64,000 nt of DNA, from positions 1 to 64,000 of the forward strand of contig URMK01000024.1 of the NCBI GenBank assembly GCA_900548905.1, read 5' to 3'. This DNA comes from an uncultured Lachnospiraceae bacterium (GTDB lineage: Bacteria; Bacillota; Clostridia; Lachnospirales; Lachnospiraceae). Each line of letters begins with the position of its first letter. The stretch's first letter is position 1. The translations under genes and the position numbers were made by a program. The notes under the pieces were generated by a model. It saw only the letters and a list, made by a program, of their open reading frames with translations. It was not told the DNA's origin and did no database searches. Positions 43,050-51,311 of the stretch are shown one piece after another.

Positions 43050-43514
43050 CTAATCCCGTTCTTCGATCATGCTTTCCACATATCCCCTGTCCCAGAGAAG
43101 AATTTTTAATTTTCCTGCTGCCACCACCGCCGCCGAGGTAAAATACTGGTTTGTCATAACCGCTCCCACCATCCTGTCATAATAATCCCGGCCCGCATAC
43201 GCTTCCTGCACCGCTTTCACGCCGATGGGTGCATTATAACACTTGCACTGCACCGCGTAGGTTACCCCGTCCTTTTCCGCAAGAATATCCACGCCGTAAT
43301 CCCCGCTGCCTCTGGTGACCTCAACATCCAAAAACCCCTTTTTCCGCAGCAGATCCGCGCAGAAATATTCAAAATCGTGCCCTTCCATTTCGTCCATAAG
43401 CAGGGTCCGTCTTCTGTGCCCCCACCGCCGGGACACCAGAAATGCTGCAAAAACCAATACCGCCAGCCCCGCTGCCGACATCACACTGATAAAAATAACC
43501 GATGACTGAACCAT
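43050..43514 (-). CDS. Membrane-anchored restriction-endonuclease-like protein (Mrr-type)
   Basis: Protein of 154 residues: one N-terminal membrane segment (about 5-27), a basic stop-transfer run, then a PD-(D/E)XK nuclease fold of the Mrr_cat type. Catalytic-site residues are visible: Glu49 in HDFEYF, Asp76 in GDYGVDILAE, and the Q-x-K run at 89-91 (VQCKCY). The nuclease site therefore looks intact. Substrate and role are unknown. Membrane-tethered Mrr-like proteins occur in many bacteria, not only in restriction systems, and no methylase is nearby. It is the first gene before the MacB-type ATPase. Confidence 0.82.
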   Translation of the reverse strand: MVQSSVIFISVMSAAGLAVLVFAAFLVSRRWGHRRRTLLMDEMEGHDFEYFCADLLRKKGFLDVEVTRGSGDYGVDILAEKDGVTYAVQCKCYNAPIGVKAVQEAYAGRDYYDRMVGAVMTNQYFTSAAVVAAGKLKILLWDRGYVESMIEERD

Positions 43515-43543
43515 ATTCTAAAACTCCGTTTTAAGTAATAAAT

Positions 43544-43591
43544 AACAAAAGGAACCAGACCGGCTGTCTTACCGGCGCCGGTTCTGATTCC
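43544..43591 (-). terminator. Intrinsic terminator of the type IV pilus operon
   Basis: A long stem (43551-43564 with 43577-43591, one or two mismatches) is followed on the minus strand by TTTTGTTATTT. It lies 37 bases past the pilT stop and cleanly separates the pilus locus from the Mrr/ABC genes. Confidence 0.88.
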
Positions 43592-43627
43592 CCTCCTTTA
43601 CATAATACACTTTTTTTCCCTGATTTC

Positions 43628-44674
43628 CTAGATATAATTTACCAAATCTCTTTTGTCATTGGAATATTTATACGCATTATCCCTGGAGATCATTCCAACA
43701 GAAACAAGGCGGGCCAAATCCCCGTTCAGCGTATGCATACCGTTTGCCGCACCCGACTGCATAATGGTAGACATCTGATGCCCTTTGCTTTCCCGGATCA
43801 GATTCATAACCGCATCCGTTCCCGTAAGCATCTCCGTTGCCGCGGTCCGTCCCCTTCCGTCTGCCGTAGGAATCAGACATTGTGTGACAATTCCTTTCAG
43901 CACACCGGAAAGCTGGATGCGCACCTGGTTCTGGCTGGACGCCGGACAGGCGTCAATAATACGATCAATCGTCTGTGCCGCCCCTGTTGTATGAAGGGTG
44001 GAAAGTACCAGATGCCCGGTTTCCGCCGCCGTCAATGCCGCTGATATTGTTTCATAATCCCTCATTTCCCCTACCAGAATGATATCCGGATCCTCTCGCA
44101 ATGCGGAACGCAGGGCGGCGGCAAAGGAAGAAACATCCCTCCCCACCTCTCTCTGATGGATCAGCGCCTGTTTTCTTTCATAGACATATTCAATGGGATC
44201 CTCTATTGTAATGATATGCTCCGGCCTGGAAGCATTCACATAATCGATCATAGCCGCCAGAGTCGTGGACTTACCGCTTCCCGTAGGCCCCGTAACCAGA
44301 ACCAGGCCTCTCGGCTCATTTGCCAGCTGTTTCAGTATGGGCGGGAGCTGAAGTTCCTCTATAGTAGGGATGCGGTCATTGAGCAGGCGGATGGTACAGG
44401 CCAGCTTTCCCTGCTGTCGGAAAATATTCACACGCTCCCTGCCTCCGTCCGGGGACTGAATGGCAAAATCCACATCCTTTCCTTCCGAAAACTCCTTTTG
44501 CAGCCATACGTCCGGCATCTGGAGAATCATCTGCCGGGTTTCTTCCTCACCCGGCTGTATGGGGGCAAATTCCAGCCTTCCCTTTACTCTTATCAGCATA
44601 GGAAGCCCTTCCGATAAATGAATGTCCGAACAGCCGGTCTGCCTCCCCATAGCTATGATTGTATGAATATCCAT
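43628..44674 (-). CDS. pilT: Type IV pilus retraction ATPase
   Basis: Hexameric ATPase of 348 residues that depolymerises pili and drives twitching or DNA uptake. The ATG at 44674 has AGGAG upstream and starts at the usual position. Walker A GPTGSGKST is at 129-137, followed by the Asp box (TIEDPIEY), Walker B (DIILVGEMRD) and the His box (HLVLSTLHTT), all intact. The late region AVMNLIRESKGHQ corresponds to the retraction-specific AIRNLIRE motif, which distinguishes it from PilB. It is the last gene of the operon, and its presence implies the pilus is dynamic. Confidence 0.93.
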   Translation of the reverse strand: MDIHTIIAMGRQTGCSDIHLSEGLPMLIRVKGRLEFAPIQPGEEETRQMILQMPDVWLQKEFSEGKDVDFAIQSPDGGRERVNIFRQQGKLACTIRLLNDRIPTIEELQLPPILKQLANEPRGLVLVTGPTGSGKSTTLAAMIDYVNASRPEHIITIEDPIEYVYERKQALIHQREVGRDVSSFAAALRSALREDPDIILVGEMRDYETISAALTAAETGHLVLSTLHTTGAAQTIDRIIDACPASSQNQVRIQLSGVLKGIVTQCLIPTADGRGRTAATEMLTGTDAVMNLIRESKGHQMSTIMQSGAANGMHTLNGDLARLVSVGMISRDNAYKYSNDKRDLVNYI

Positions 44675-44712
44675 AAATGACTCCTTCCGGGTTGCCCTCT
44701 GCTCCGATTGCC

Positions 44713-46392
44713 CTACGCATAATAGGCAACCTTCATCAGCTCTTCCATGGTGGTCACTCCCGCTTCCACCAGATCCACACCACATTCCTTCAGGGTACGC
44801 ATCCCCTGCCTGTCTATCGCATAGTCCTTTACTTCCTCCATAGTTGCCCTGCGGGATATCATTTCCCGGATTGCCCTGTCAATGGTAAGGATTTCATGGA
44901 TGGCGGTACGGCCCTTATAACCCGTATGATTACAATACCGGCAGCCTTTGGGGCGCATCACCCTGGGGATATCCCGCTCCAGGAATTCCTGTTCTTCTTC
45001 CGTAGGCGCTTCCGCCTGGGCGCAATAAGGACATACCTTACGCATCAGACGCTGCGCCACCACCCCTACCAGGGAATTGGCTATCATATAGGATTCCAGT
45101 CCCATATCCACCAGACGGATGACCGAGGATACAGAATCATTGGTATGCAGCGTGGAAAAAACAAGATGCCCGGTAATCGCGGCCCGCACGGATATGGAAG
45201 CCGTCTCCGCATCACGGGTCTCACCTACCATGATAATATCCGGATCCTGACGCAGAAGGGCGCGCAGACCGGATTCAAAGGTAACACCTGCCAGAACATT
45301 TACCTGCATCTGGTTAATTCGGGGTACATTTTTCTCCACCGGATCCTCAATGGTGGAGATATTCACCTGCTTTTCCGAAAGTTCTTCAAGTATCATATAC
45401 AACGTCGTGGATTTTCCGCTTCCTGTAGGACCCGTAAGATAAATAATCCCGTTGGGGGAACGGAGAAGCCTGCGGAATTTCTGATAATCCTCCTCTTTCA
45501 TTCCGAAAGAAGCCGGATGATCGATTACCGAATTTCCCGTGAGCAGACGAAGTACCGCCTTTTCCCCAAAAACCGTAGGAATGACGGAAACACGGATATT
45601 TATCATCTCCCCCTTTACCTGGATCCTGAAATGCCCGTCCTGAGGAGCGCGCCTTTCCGCAATATCCAGATCGGATAAAATCTTGATACGGGCGATCAGG
45701 GAAGCATGAAGCTGTTTCTGCAGAGTTACATATTCGGTTATCGTACCATCCAGACGCATACGCACGGTAGTTTTATGTTCAAAAGGTTCAATGTGGATAT
45801 CACTGGCGTTGGTATTAACCGCTCTCTCTATCAGTGTGTTCAGAAGGTTTATGACAGGGGTGTCATCATCCGCATCCTCAATCTGAAGCTCTTCCACCAT
45901 ATCTTCGCTGCTGGTATTTGCTTTATTAGCCGCCATTTTAGCGGATACTTCCGAATAATAATAAGAAATGGCATTTTCCAGCGCATACTTTTCACACAGC
46001 TGGATCTCTATCTGCATTCCCGTTATCTGACGGATATCCTCGATCCCGTAATAGTTCAGCGGGTCATTGGTAAGCACCATAAGGCGATCCCCATTCTTAC
46101 CCACCGCAAGCATAAGATACTTTTCCGCCAGCTGTCTGGGTATCAGTCCCACCGCATCAATATCCACCGATATGGAGGATATATCCGTAGTCTGCAGAGC
46201 CAGTTTGGCGGCAAGAGCCTCTACCTTCTGCCCTTCCGTGATAAAATGCAGAGCAATGAGGGCATCCCCGATTCTCATTCCCGGATTCTGCTTCTGGTAT
46301 TCCACTGCCTTTTCTATCTGTTCTTCGGTTACATATCCCGCTTCCTTCAAAAGCTGGCCCAGGCGGATATTCTTTATTGATGCTATTTCCAT
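44713..46392 (-). CDS. pilB: Type IV pilus assembly ATPase
   Basis: Extension ATPase of 559 residues. The ATG at 46392 is one base past the pilO stop. Residues 1-150 are an MshEN-like N-terminal domain: a first motif RLGQLLKEAGYVTEEQIEKA and a second beginning RIGDALIALHFITEGQ, where the usual Gly is His. This domain binds c-di-GMP in some PilB/MshE proteins. The ATPase core has Walker A GPTGSGKST near residue 321, the Asp box, Walker B DIIMVGETRD and His box. The tetracysteine zinc motif CPYC...CRYC near 455-485 is complete. It assembles pilins using PilC as platform. Confidence 0.94.
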   Translation of the reverse strand: MEIASIKNIRLGQLLKEAGYVTEEQIEKAVEYQKQNPGMRIGDALIALHFITEGQKVEALAAKLALQTTDISSISVDIDAVGLIPRQLAEKYLMLAVGKNGDRLMVLTNDPLNYYGIEDIRQITGMQIEIQLCEKYALENAISYYYSEVSAKMAANKANTSSEDMVEELQIEDADDDTPVINLLNTLIERAVNTNASDIHIEPFEHKTTVRMRLDGTITEYVTLQKQLHASLIARIKILSDLDIAERRAPQDGHFRIQVKGEMINIRVSVIPTVFGEKAVLRLLTGNSVIDHPASFGMKEEDYQKFRRLLRSPNGIIYLTGPTGSGKSTTLYMILEELSEKQVNISTIEDPVEKNVPRINQMQVNVLAGVTFESGLRALLRQDPDIIMVGETRDAETASISVRAAITGHLVFSTLHTNDSVSSVIRLVDMGLESYMIANSLVGVVAQRLMRKVCPYCAQAEAPTEEEQEFLERDIPRVMRPKGCRYCNHTGYKGRTAIHEILTIDRAIREMISRRATMEEVKDYAIDRQGMRTLKECGVDLVEAGVTTMEELMKVAYYA

Positions 46393-46393
46393 T

Positions 46394-47095
46394 TCACTTG
46401 TCCCTTTTATACATGTAGATTTCCATCTGAAGCTGGAGGGTATCGTCGGCAGAAGAAATATACTCGCCCATTTCATCCCGTAAACTGTTGATTTCTCTTC
46501 CCCAGGCAGCGCCTGTGATCCGGATAGCCGGATAATCCTCCGATATTTCGTCCGCCATTTGTTCCATTACCATGCGATCGCCTTTTACTATAAGTTCTGC
46601 CTGCGCAGCATATATTCCATAGAAGGAAGAAGCTGTTGCCTGTGTGCTGTCTGTTTGTTCCTCCTCCCCCTGTGTGGCGGCCCGGGAAAGTGCGTCTTCC
46701 AATGCCGCCTGCGACGCATAAAAAGGCTCCAGAATCATTTCACTCTCCGGCATTTGAATCGTCAGCTGCTTGGGATCTAATCCCCATTTTAACACAATCT
46801 CTGTCAGAAGCTTGTCGATCTCCTGACTTTTCATCACAGGATAGAACTCCTTTGCAGCGGCGTCAAGCTCCTCTTCTGTTTTCTCTACATTTGCTTCCAC
46901 AGAAGATAAAAGCATCAGCTTCTGCTGGGTACGCAACTGGATATCTTCCTGCATCACCAGTTCATCCTTTAATGCAGCGTCCGTTTCCGCCAAAGGGCGT
47001 ATGATAAAAAAACCAAATACCACAACAATAACAAATACTGCCATAAACAGAAGAAGCTTTTTGTCTCTCTCCGTAATTTCCGTTGTTATCTTCAC
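46394..47095 (-). CDS. pilO: Type IV pilus alignment protein PilO
   Basis: Inner-membrane protein of 233 residues with a GTG start preceded by AGGAGG. The N-terminal basic stretch, a single membrane segment (about 14-32), a coiled coil (about 35-80) and a C-terminal ferredoxin-like region fit PilO. It would join the PilM-PilN alignment complex linking the assembly motor to the envelope. A small Ser/Thr/Gln-rich insertion near residue 150 is visible. It follows the PilM-PilN fusion by 12 bases and touches pilB. Confidence 0.85.
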   Translation of the reverse strand: MKITTEITERDKKLLLFMAVFVIVVVFGFFIIRPLAETDAALKDELVMQEDIQLRTQQKLMLLSSVEANVEKTEEELDAAAKEFYPVMKSQEIDKLLTEIVLKWGLDPKQLTIQMPESEMILEPFYASQAALEDALSRAATQGEEEQTDSTQATASSFYGIYAAQAELIVKGDRMVMEQMADEISEDYPAIRITGAAWGREINSLRDEMGEYISSADDTLQLQMEIYMYKRDK

Positions 47096-47107
47096 GTTGC
47101 ACTCCTC

Positions 47108-48565
47108 CTATTTACCGGCACCCTCCGAAAGGTAGCAGATTAGGTTTATTGTCCACATTCCTCTTTCTTCCGACCACGTATATCCTGTGTAATACAGTTT
47201 TTCAAAAATATCCTTTTCTTCCAACCTATCAATAAAATGATTGATATCCTCAACCTTCGGTGCAGCAGTATCCACAGTTAAGATACCGGCAGCCGCATCA
47301 AAACTCTGAACGTCAATCACCACCTGCCCCAAAGAACAGCTTTCTATTTCCATACGAATGGAGCTATGGAAGGATGGATAGGATTCTATATTCTTTTTGG
47401 CACGTTCCAGAGATGCTTTCAAAGTCTGGTTCCACATCAGTTCATTTTCCAGCTCATCATATTTCGCACTTTGTTCCAGTACCGCAGGATCCTCATTATA
47501 AGCCCTTACCTCCTGAAGCTTCTTTTGTGTTATCAGGCAATTAACCATAAAAAATGCAGTAATAGACAAAACGATCACTAAAAGAAGCAATACCGGAATC
47601 AACTGTTTTATCAGACTATGCCGTTTCCTATAGCTCTCCGAACTTTTTTTATAACGATAATACAGATTGCTTTCCTTTTCCAGTTTAAATAGCCCGCTGA
47701 CTGCAAAAAGGAAATTATCTACAGAACCCTCTGAAAATTGTAATACCTTTTCATCCTCCAGACGCTCCGCCGTGAGATTGGGATCCATCTGCGCCAGAGT
47801 CTGGGCACATACTTGTATATCCGTATCCGGAAATCCGGCCCAAAAAATATCAGTCACAGAATTCTCAAGCTTCTGCGCGGATGCAAACTGAAGGATTCCG
47901 CTGATATTTCTTGCCACCTCCATACCATAACTTTCCGTACCATGCTCACTGAACGTCCGGCTTACACTTGAATAGCAATATACTCCCTTATCCAGTAAAA
48001 TACTGGTAAGATTATCCCCATCCTGCAGCTGGACTACACAGGTTTTCCCTTTAACAAGCTCCATCTGATGAAGCACCGATACCACACATCCAAGCGCCGC
48101 CTGCACAGAAGTTATTTGTATTCCCACAGATGCAAACAGTTTTCTATAGGAATCCAGGAAATTTCTTTCCATACGGGTAGCAAAGACTTCCCTCATTCCT
48201 TTTCCATTATTCGTATCTATCTGAAAATATCCATAAACGCTTTCAGAAACGTTATCCATCCCGGGGAATTCCCTCTGAATATAGTTTAATGTTTTCACTG
48301 TATTCATTAATGGAATTACCAAAGTTTTTGACATAAACTGAGAGCTGTGCAGTACCAGGCAAACATCCCTGGAAGGAAGCTTATTATCCCTCCAAAACTG
48401 TTTCAAATGGGCCCCCAGCTCTTCTTCTCCCGTAATAACACCATTGATAATACTTCCCTCCGGCGCCTCGGTTTCATACAGCCTTTTTACTATTATTGAA
48501 TGCTTCTTCGGATTTCCAACCGCTACCTGTATCTTACGGTTAGACATATATACACAGGTCTGCAT
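47108..48565 (-). CDS. pilM: PilM-PilN fusion protein
   Basis: Protein of 485 residues combining two usually separate parts of the pilus alignment complex. Residues about 1-310 are an actin/FtsA-like PilM domain (opening strand KIQVAVGN, phosphate-binding-like stretch KGKTCVVQLQDGDNLTSILL near 170). Residues about 325-350 form a membrane segment. Residues about 350-485 are PilN-like: coiled coil, then a ferredoxin-like domain ending TINLICYLSEG. The PilM part is degenerate compared with canonical forms. The ATG follows AAAGGA. Operon order PilC, PilM-N, PilO, PilB supports the call. Confidence 0.82.
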   Translation of the reverse strand: MQTCVYMSNRKIQVAVGNPKKHSIIVKRLYETEAPEGSIINGVITGEEELGAHLKQFWRDNKLPSRDVCLVLHSSQFMSKTLVIPLMNTVKTLNYIQREFPGMDNVSESVYGYFQIDTNNGKGMREVFATRMERNFLDSYRKLFASVGIQITSVQAALGCVVSVLHQMELVKGKTCVVQLQDGDNLTSILLDKGVYCYSSVSRTFSEHGTESYGMEVARNISGILQFASAQKLENSVTDIFWAGFPDTDIQVCAQTLAQMDPNLTAERLEDEKVLQFSEGSVDNFLFAVSGLFKLEKESNLYYRYKKSSESYRKRHSLIKQLIPVLLLLVIVLSITAFFMVNCLITQKKLQEVRAYNEDPAVLEQSAKYDELENELMWNQTLKASLERAKKNIESYPSFHSSIRMEIESCSLGQVVIDVQSFDAAAGILTVDTAAPKVEDINHFIDRLEEKDIFEKLYYTGYTWSEERGMWTINLICYLSEGAGK

Positions 48566-48584
48566 GCAAGTTCTGTCCTTTCTG

Positions 48585-49787
48585 TTAATACCCGGAATTA
48601 CTTATTGCATCATAAGAACCATAAATAGGCATCAGTACCGAAACCATAATAAAACCTACTATAATCGCCATTACTACAATCAGCACCGGTTCCAGTGAAG
48701 CCACCATTTTGTCTATAGCCATATTTGACTCATATTCCATCGAATCAGCAATGGAATTCAGCATCGTATCAAGGCTTCCCGTCTCTTCCCCTACCTTTAC
48801 AGCAGAAGTCAGCTTTTTTGTAAACCCGTCTATCCCGTCCAATGCATCCGACAAGTTCCCTCCCGTCCGCACTTTGGCAACCGCTGTATCAAACTGGCTG
48901 TCTATATAAGTGTTACCTATTGTCTTTCTGCCGATTTGAAGAGCCTGAACAATAGGAATACCGGATGAATATAAAGAACTGATAGTTCTGGCAAACCGGG
49001 CCGTGTAGATAATCTTTAAAAGCTTTCCGAATACAGGCAGCTTAATCCTCATTTTATCCAATTGAAGCTTTACAGCTGGCAAATGACAGATAAGTATTAT
49101 TGCAGGAATCATAAAGGCAAGAATAATTAACAAAATAATCCAATGATCCTTTACTCCGTCACTCATAAAAAATAATATCTTTGTAGGTATGGGCAATTCT
49201 TCCATCTGATCAAAAAGATCCTGAAATTGAGGAAGGATATAGCCCAACATAAAAATCACTACTACTACAATAATACCACTGAGAATTTTGGGATACAGTG
49301 TGGAATTACTGATTTTAGTGTTCATACGAAACTGCCTGTCATAAAAATCTGCCATACGCATGGCAGTCACATCCAGGTTACCTGCCGTTTCAGCCGAACG
49401 GAACATATTAATCAAAAGTTCGGGAAAGGCATCCCCTTGTTCCTCCATAGCATCTGAAAGTGCTGTCCCCTGTCTCACCTGCCGCAGTAGATTTTCATAT
49501 ACCGTTTTCTCATTTATTTTATTTGTCTCATCCTGAGCCACAATATTCAGCGCCCTTACAAGGGACACCCCGGAAGAAGAAAGCGTTCCTATCTGCCTGC
49601 AAAAGTCAGACAGATATTTCGCCTTAATCCTGTGCAGTCTTTTTGTTTCTTCATCCCGCTTGGCACTTATCAGATATTTATTTTCATTCCGAAGTTTCTG
49701 ATGCAAATCATTTTCATCAGCTGCCTGCAAAAACCCCGACACAATTTTTCCGTTTTCCTCTTTAGCTTTATAGCTGTACTTAGGCAT
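48585..49787 (-). CDS. pilC: Type IV pilus inner-membrane platform protein
   Basis: Membrane platform of 400 residues around which pilins polymerise. The N-terminal stretch YSYKAKEENGKIVSG is characteristic of PilC/GspF. Two GspF-type cytoplasmic helical domains (about 65-160 and 270-360) show the paired motifs FCRQIGTLSSSGVSLVRAL and FARTISSLYSSGIPIVQALQ. Three membrane segments lie near 165-190, 215-240 and 365-390. The C-terminus GSYDAI is normal. AAGGGA precedes the ATG; it is 25 bases downstream of pilD. Confidence 0.94.
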   Translation of the reverse strand: MPKYSYKAKEENGKIVSGFLQAADENDLHQKLRNENKYLISAKRDEETKRLHRIKAKYLSDFCRQIGTLSSSGVSLVRALNIVAQDETNKINEKTVYENLLRQVRQGTALSDAMEEQGDAFPELLINMFRSAETAGNLDVTAMRMADFYDRQFRMNTKISNSTLYPKILSGIIVVVVIFMLGYILPQFQDLFDQMEELPIPTKILFFMSDGVKDHWIILLIILAFMIPAIILICHLPAVKLQLDKMRIKLPVFGKLLKIIYTARFARTISSLYSSGIPIVQALQIGRKTIGNTYIDSQFDTAVAKVRTGGNLSDALDGIDGFTKKLTSAVKVGEETGSLDTMLNSIADSMEYESNMAIDKMVASLEPVLIVVMAIIVGFIMVSVLMPIYGSYDAISNSGY

Positions 49788-49812
49788 ATTGTTCCCTTTC
49801 GTGCCTTTTTCT

Positions 49813-50532
49813 TCAGTATAGAAATCCCAGATACCAGTTTAATACCCACTCTCCCACAAACAATGCCGCAGCCATGCCCACACATAAAAATGGCCCGAAA
49901 GCAAAGTGCTCCTTGCCGCTCTTTTTCCGTACCGCCAACAGCCAAATTCCGTACAGACCGCCCGTTAAAACTGCAAACGCCAAAGATAGCAGGCACAGCT
50001 TCACCCCGAGAAATAGCCCGCAGCCAGCCATTAACTTAATATCCCCGCCTCCAAAAGCACCCGGTACTGCCAAAGTAAGCAGCAGCAGCGGTACACTCAC
50101 CACGAATATACCAATAAACCTGGAAAACACACTCGTTGCCGGTATCGTAAATACAGACAGAATACCTAATACAAAAGCCGCCGCCACAAATAAATCAGGA
50201 ATTTCCATGGTAATCCAGTCCACGCCTCCCACTACAAACAGGAGGCCGCAAAACAAGATAACTGTTATCACAGACATCGGATTCAAAAAATATTTTGCCG
50301 CGGCCAACGCCGTTATTCCTCCCAGAATACCACTTCCTGCATAGCGGAACTGAAATCCATTTCTGAAAAAAGCTCTGTACCCTTCCGAAAATCCCACGTT
50401 CCGGGATACCAGATAAATTATCCCGGTTAAAAGATAAAAAAAGCAGGCCCCCGCCACAAATACCAGTATGTACATAAAAACACGTCCTGTAAGCAGCATT
50501 CCAAGCCCCCGCATTCCCGGTCTCTCAAACAA
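49813..50532 (-). CDS. pilD: Prepilin peptidase without methyltransferase domain
   Basis: A24-family aspartic protease of up to 239 residues that removes prepilin leaders. Catalytic aspartates are visible at Asp105 (GGVDWITMEIPD) and Asp164 (AFGGGDIKL). About seven membrane segments span the length. The usual N-terminal cytoplasmic domain with paired CxxC motifs, needed for N-methylation, is absent. The furthest start is a TTG at 50532, but the promoter at 50548-50576 puts the transcript start only about 9 bases before it. The ATG at 50499 (MLLTGRVF), preceded by a G-rich run, may be the real start. Confidence 0.85.
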   Translation of the reverse strand: MFERPGMRGLGMLLTGRVFMYILVFVAGACFFYLLTGIIYLVSRNVGFSEGYRAFFRNGFQFRYAGSGILGGITALAAAKYFLNPMSVITVILFCGLLFVVGGVDWITMEIPDLFVAAAFVLGILSVFTIPATSVFSRFIGIFVVSVPLLLLTLAVPGAFGGGDIKLMAGCGLFLGVKLCLLSLAFAVLTGGLYGIWLLAVRKKSGKEHFAFGPFLCVGMAAALFVGEWVLNWYLGFLY

Positions 50533-50547
50533 ACCATCTCTTTGCCT

Positions 50548-50576
50548 ATTATAGATTATCCGCAGTAAAGAGACAA
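50548..50576 (-). promoter_or_regulatory. Promoter upstream of pilD
   Basis: -35 TTGTCT (50571-50576), 17-nt spacer, -10 TATAAT (50548-50553). It would drive pilD-pilC-pilMN-pilO-pilB-pilT separately from the pilins. Confidence 0.8.
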
Positions 50577-50641
50577 CACATATTTCCCGACAAACCGGAT
50601 GTATCCCCTATGTATCTGCAATTATTTTCCCAAATCAAAGA

Positions 50642-50748
50642 CCCCGCTGCAAGCAACGGGGTATCAAACTTGTAGCGCTACAGAGCAGCGGGGTATTTGA
50701 CCCTCGCGGCAGTCGCCAAATATCCATGCCAGCATGGCTATTTGGCTC
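50642..50748. repeat. Compound palindromic element between pilD and the pilin genes
   Basis: CCCCGCTGC (50642-50650) pairs with GCAGCGGGG (50685-50693). A second hairpin (50715-50729 with 50732-50746) has a 15-bp arm with one mismatch, flanked by further imperfect complementarity to about 50760. The stretch 50533-50848 holds no gene; besides this element it has the pilD promoter and a hairpin at 50771-50800. It looks like a dispersed extragenic repeat, but only one copy is in the window. Confidence 0.6.
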
Positions 50749-50770
50749 GTTGCTCGCAGGAATAAACTTC

Positions 50771-50800
50771 CTGCCCGGATATCATGATGATACCGGGCAG
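50771..50800 (-). terminator. Hairpin after the pilin gene cluster
   Basis: CTGCCCGG...CCGGGCAG with extended arms forms a strong stem 48 bases past the stop of the pilin-like gene. On the minus strand only a weak T-rich stretch follows (GAAGTTTATT), so termination is probable but may be partial. Confidence 0.55.
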
Positions 50801-50848
50801 AAAAACTGTCTTGTTTCTTTATTTATGATAAGGCATACTCATCACTGC

Positions 50849-51298
50849 CTATTCCTTACCCAAAGCCACTACCTCTTTTAACCGGTAGATATTCCATTCC
50901 GGCTCATCTCTTTTGTCATCGTACTCATAAACAGCTAAAAAAGAATCTGTCTGGTAAAAAAATTTCCCCGGCAGCCCTTTTGAGGTATTCCAATATACCA
51001 GTGTTATCTCACCTTCTGCACCGGAAAGCTGCTTGATTTCTTTAATGGTATCCTCAGCCATACCGTAAGGCTCGCCGGGCTGATAGATATTGCGATCCTG
51101 ACCATAGTACTGAATCGACAGGAGGCGCATGGCCAACTGAATGTTTTTGGTGTCCATGAGGATTAATCGGGAACGGGTGTGTATTTCATAGTAGTTAACG
51201 GCTGGAATTAGCACCATTATTATTACAAATAATATACTAATAGCATAAATAAAATATCTAACAAAACTATGAGTCAACGCATTTCTAATTTTACCCAT
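50849..51298 (-). CDS. Pilin-like membrane protein without prepilin cleavage site
   Basis: Protein of 149 residues. An N-terminal hydrophobic helix (about 14-35, YFIYAISILFVIIMVLIPAV) continues into an amphipathic helix and a small beta-rich C-terminal domain, the shape of a type IV pilin. It lacks the G-F-T-L-x-E processing motif and the Glu at +5. It follows the second prepilin by 13 bases. It might be an unprocessed pilin paralogue or an assembly factor anchored beside the platform. I do not recognise it as a named family. Confidence 0.6.
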   Translation of the reverse strand: MGKIRNALTHSFVRYFIYAISILFVIIMVLIPAVNYYEIHTRSRLILMDTKNIQLAMRLLSIQYYGQDRNIYQPGEPYGMAEDTIKEIKQLSGAEGEITLVYWNTSKGLPGKFFYQTDSFLAVYEYDDKRDEPEWNIYRLKEVVALGKE

Positions 51299-51311
51299 CT
51301 TTTAATTAATC

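Noticed and set aside
43050..43514. Restriction-modification system
   Set aside because: The Mrr-type fold is present, but there is no methylase or specificity gene nearby, and the protein is membrane-anchored beside an ABC transporter.
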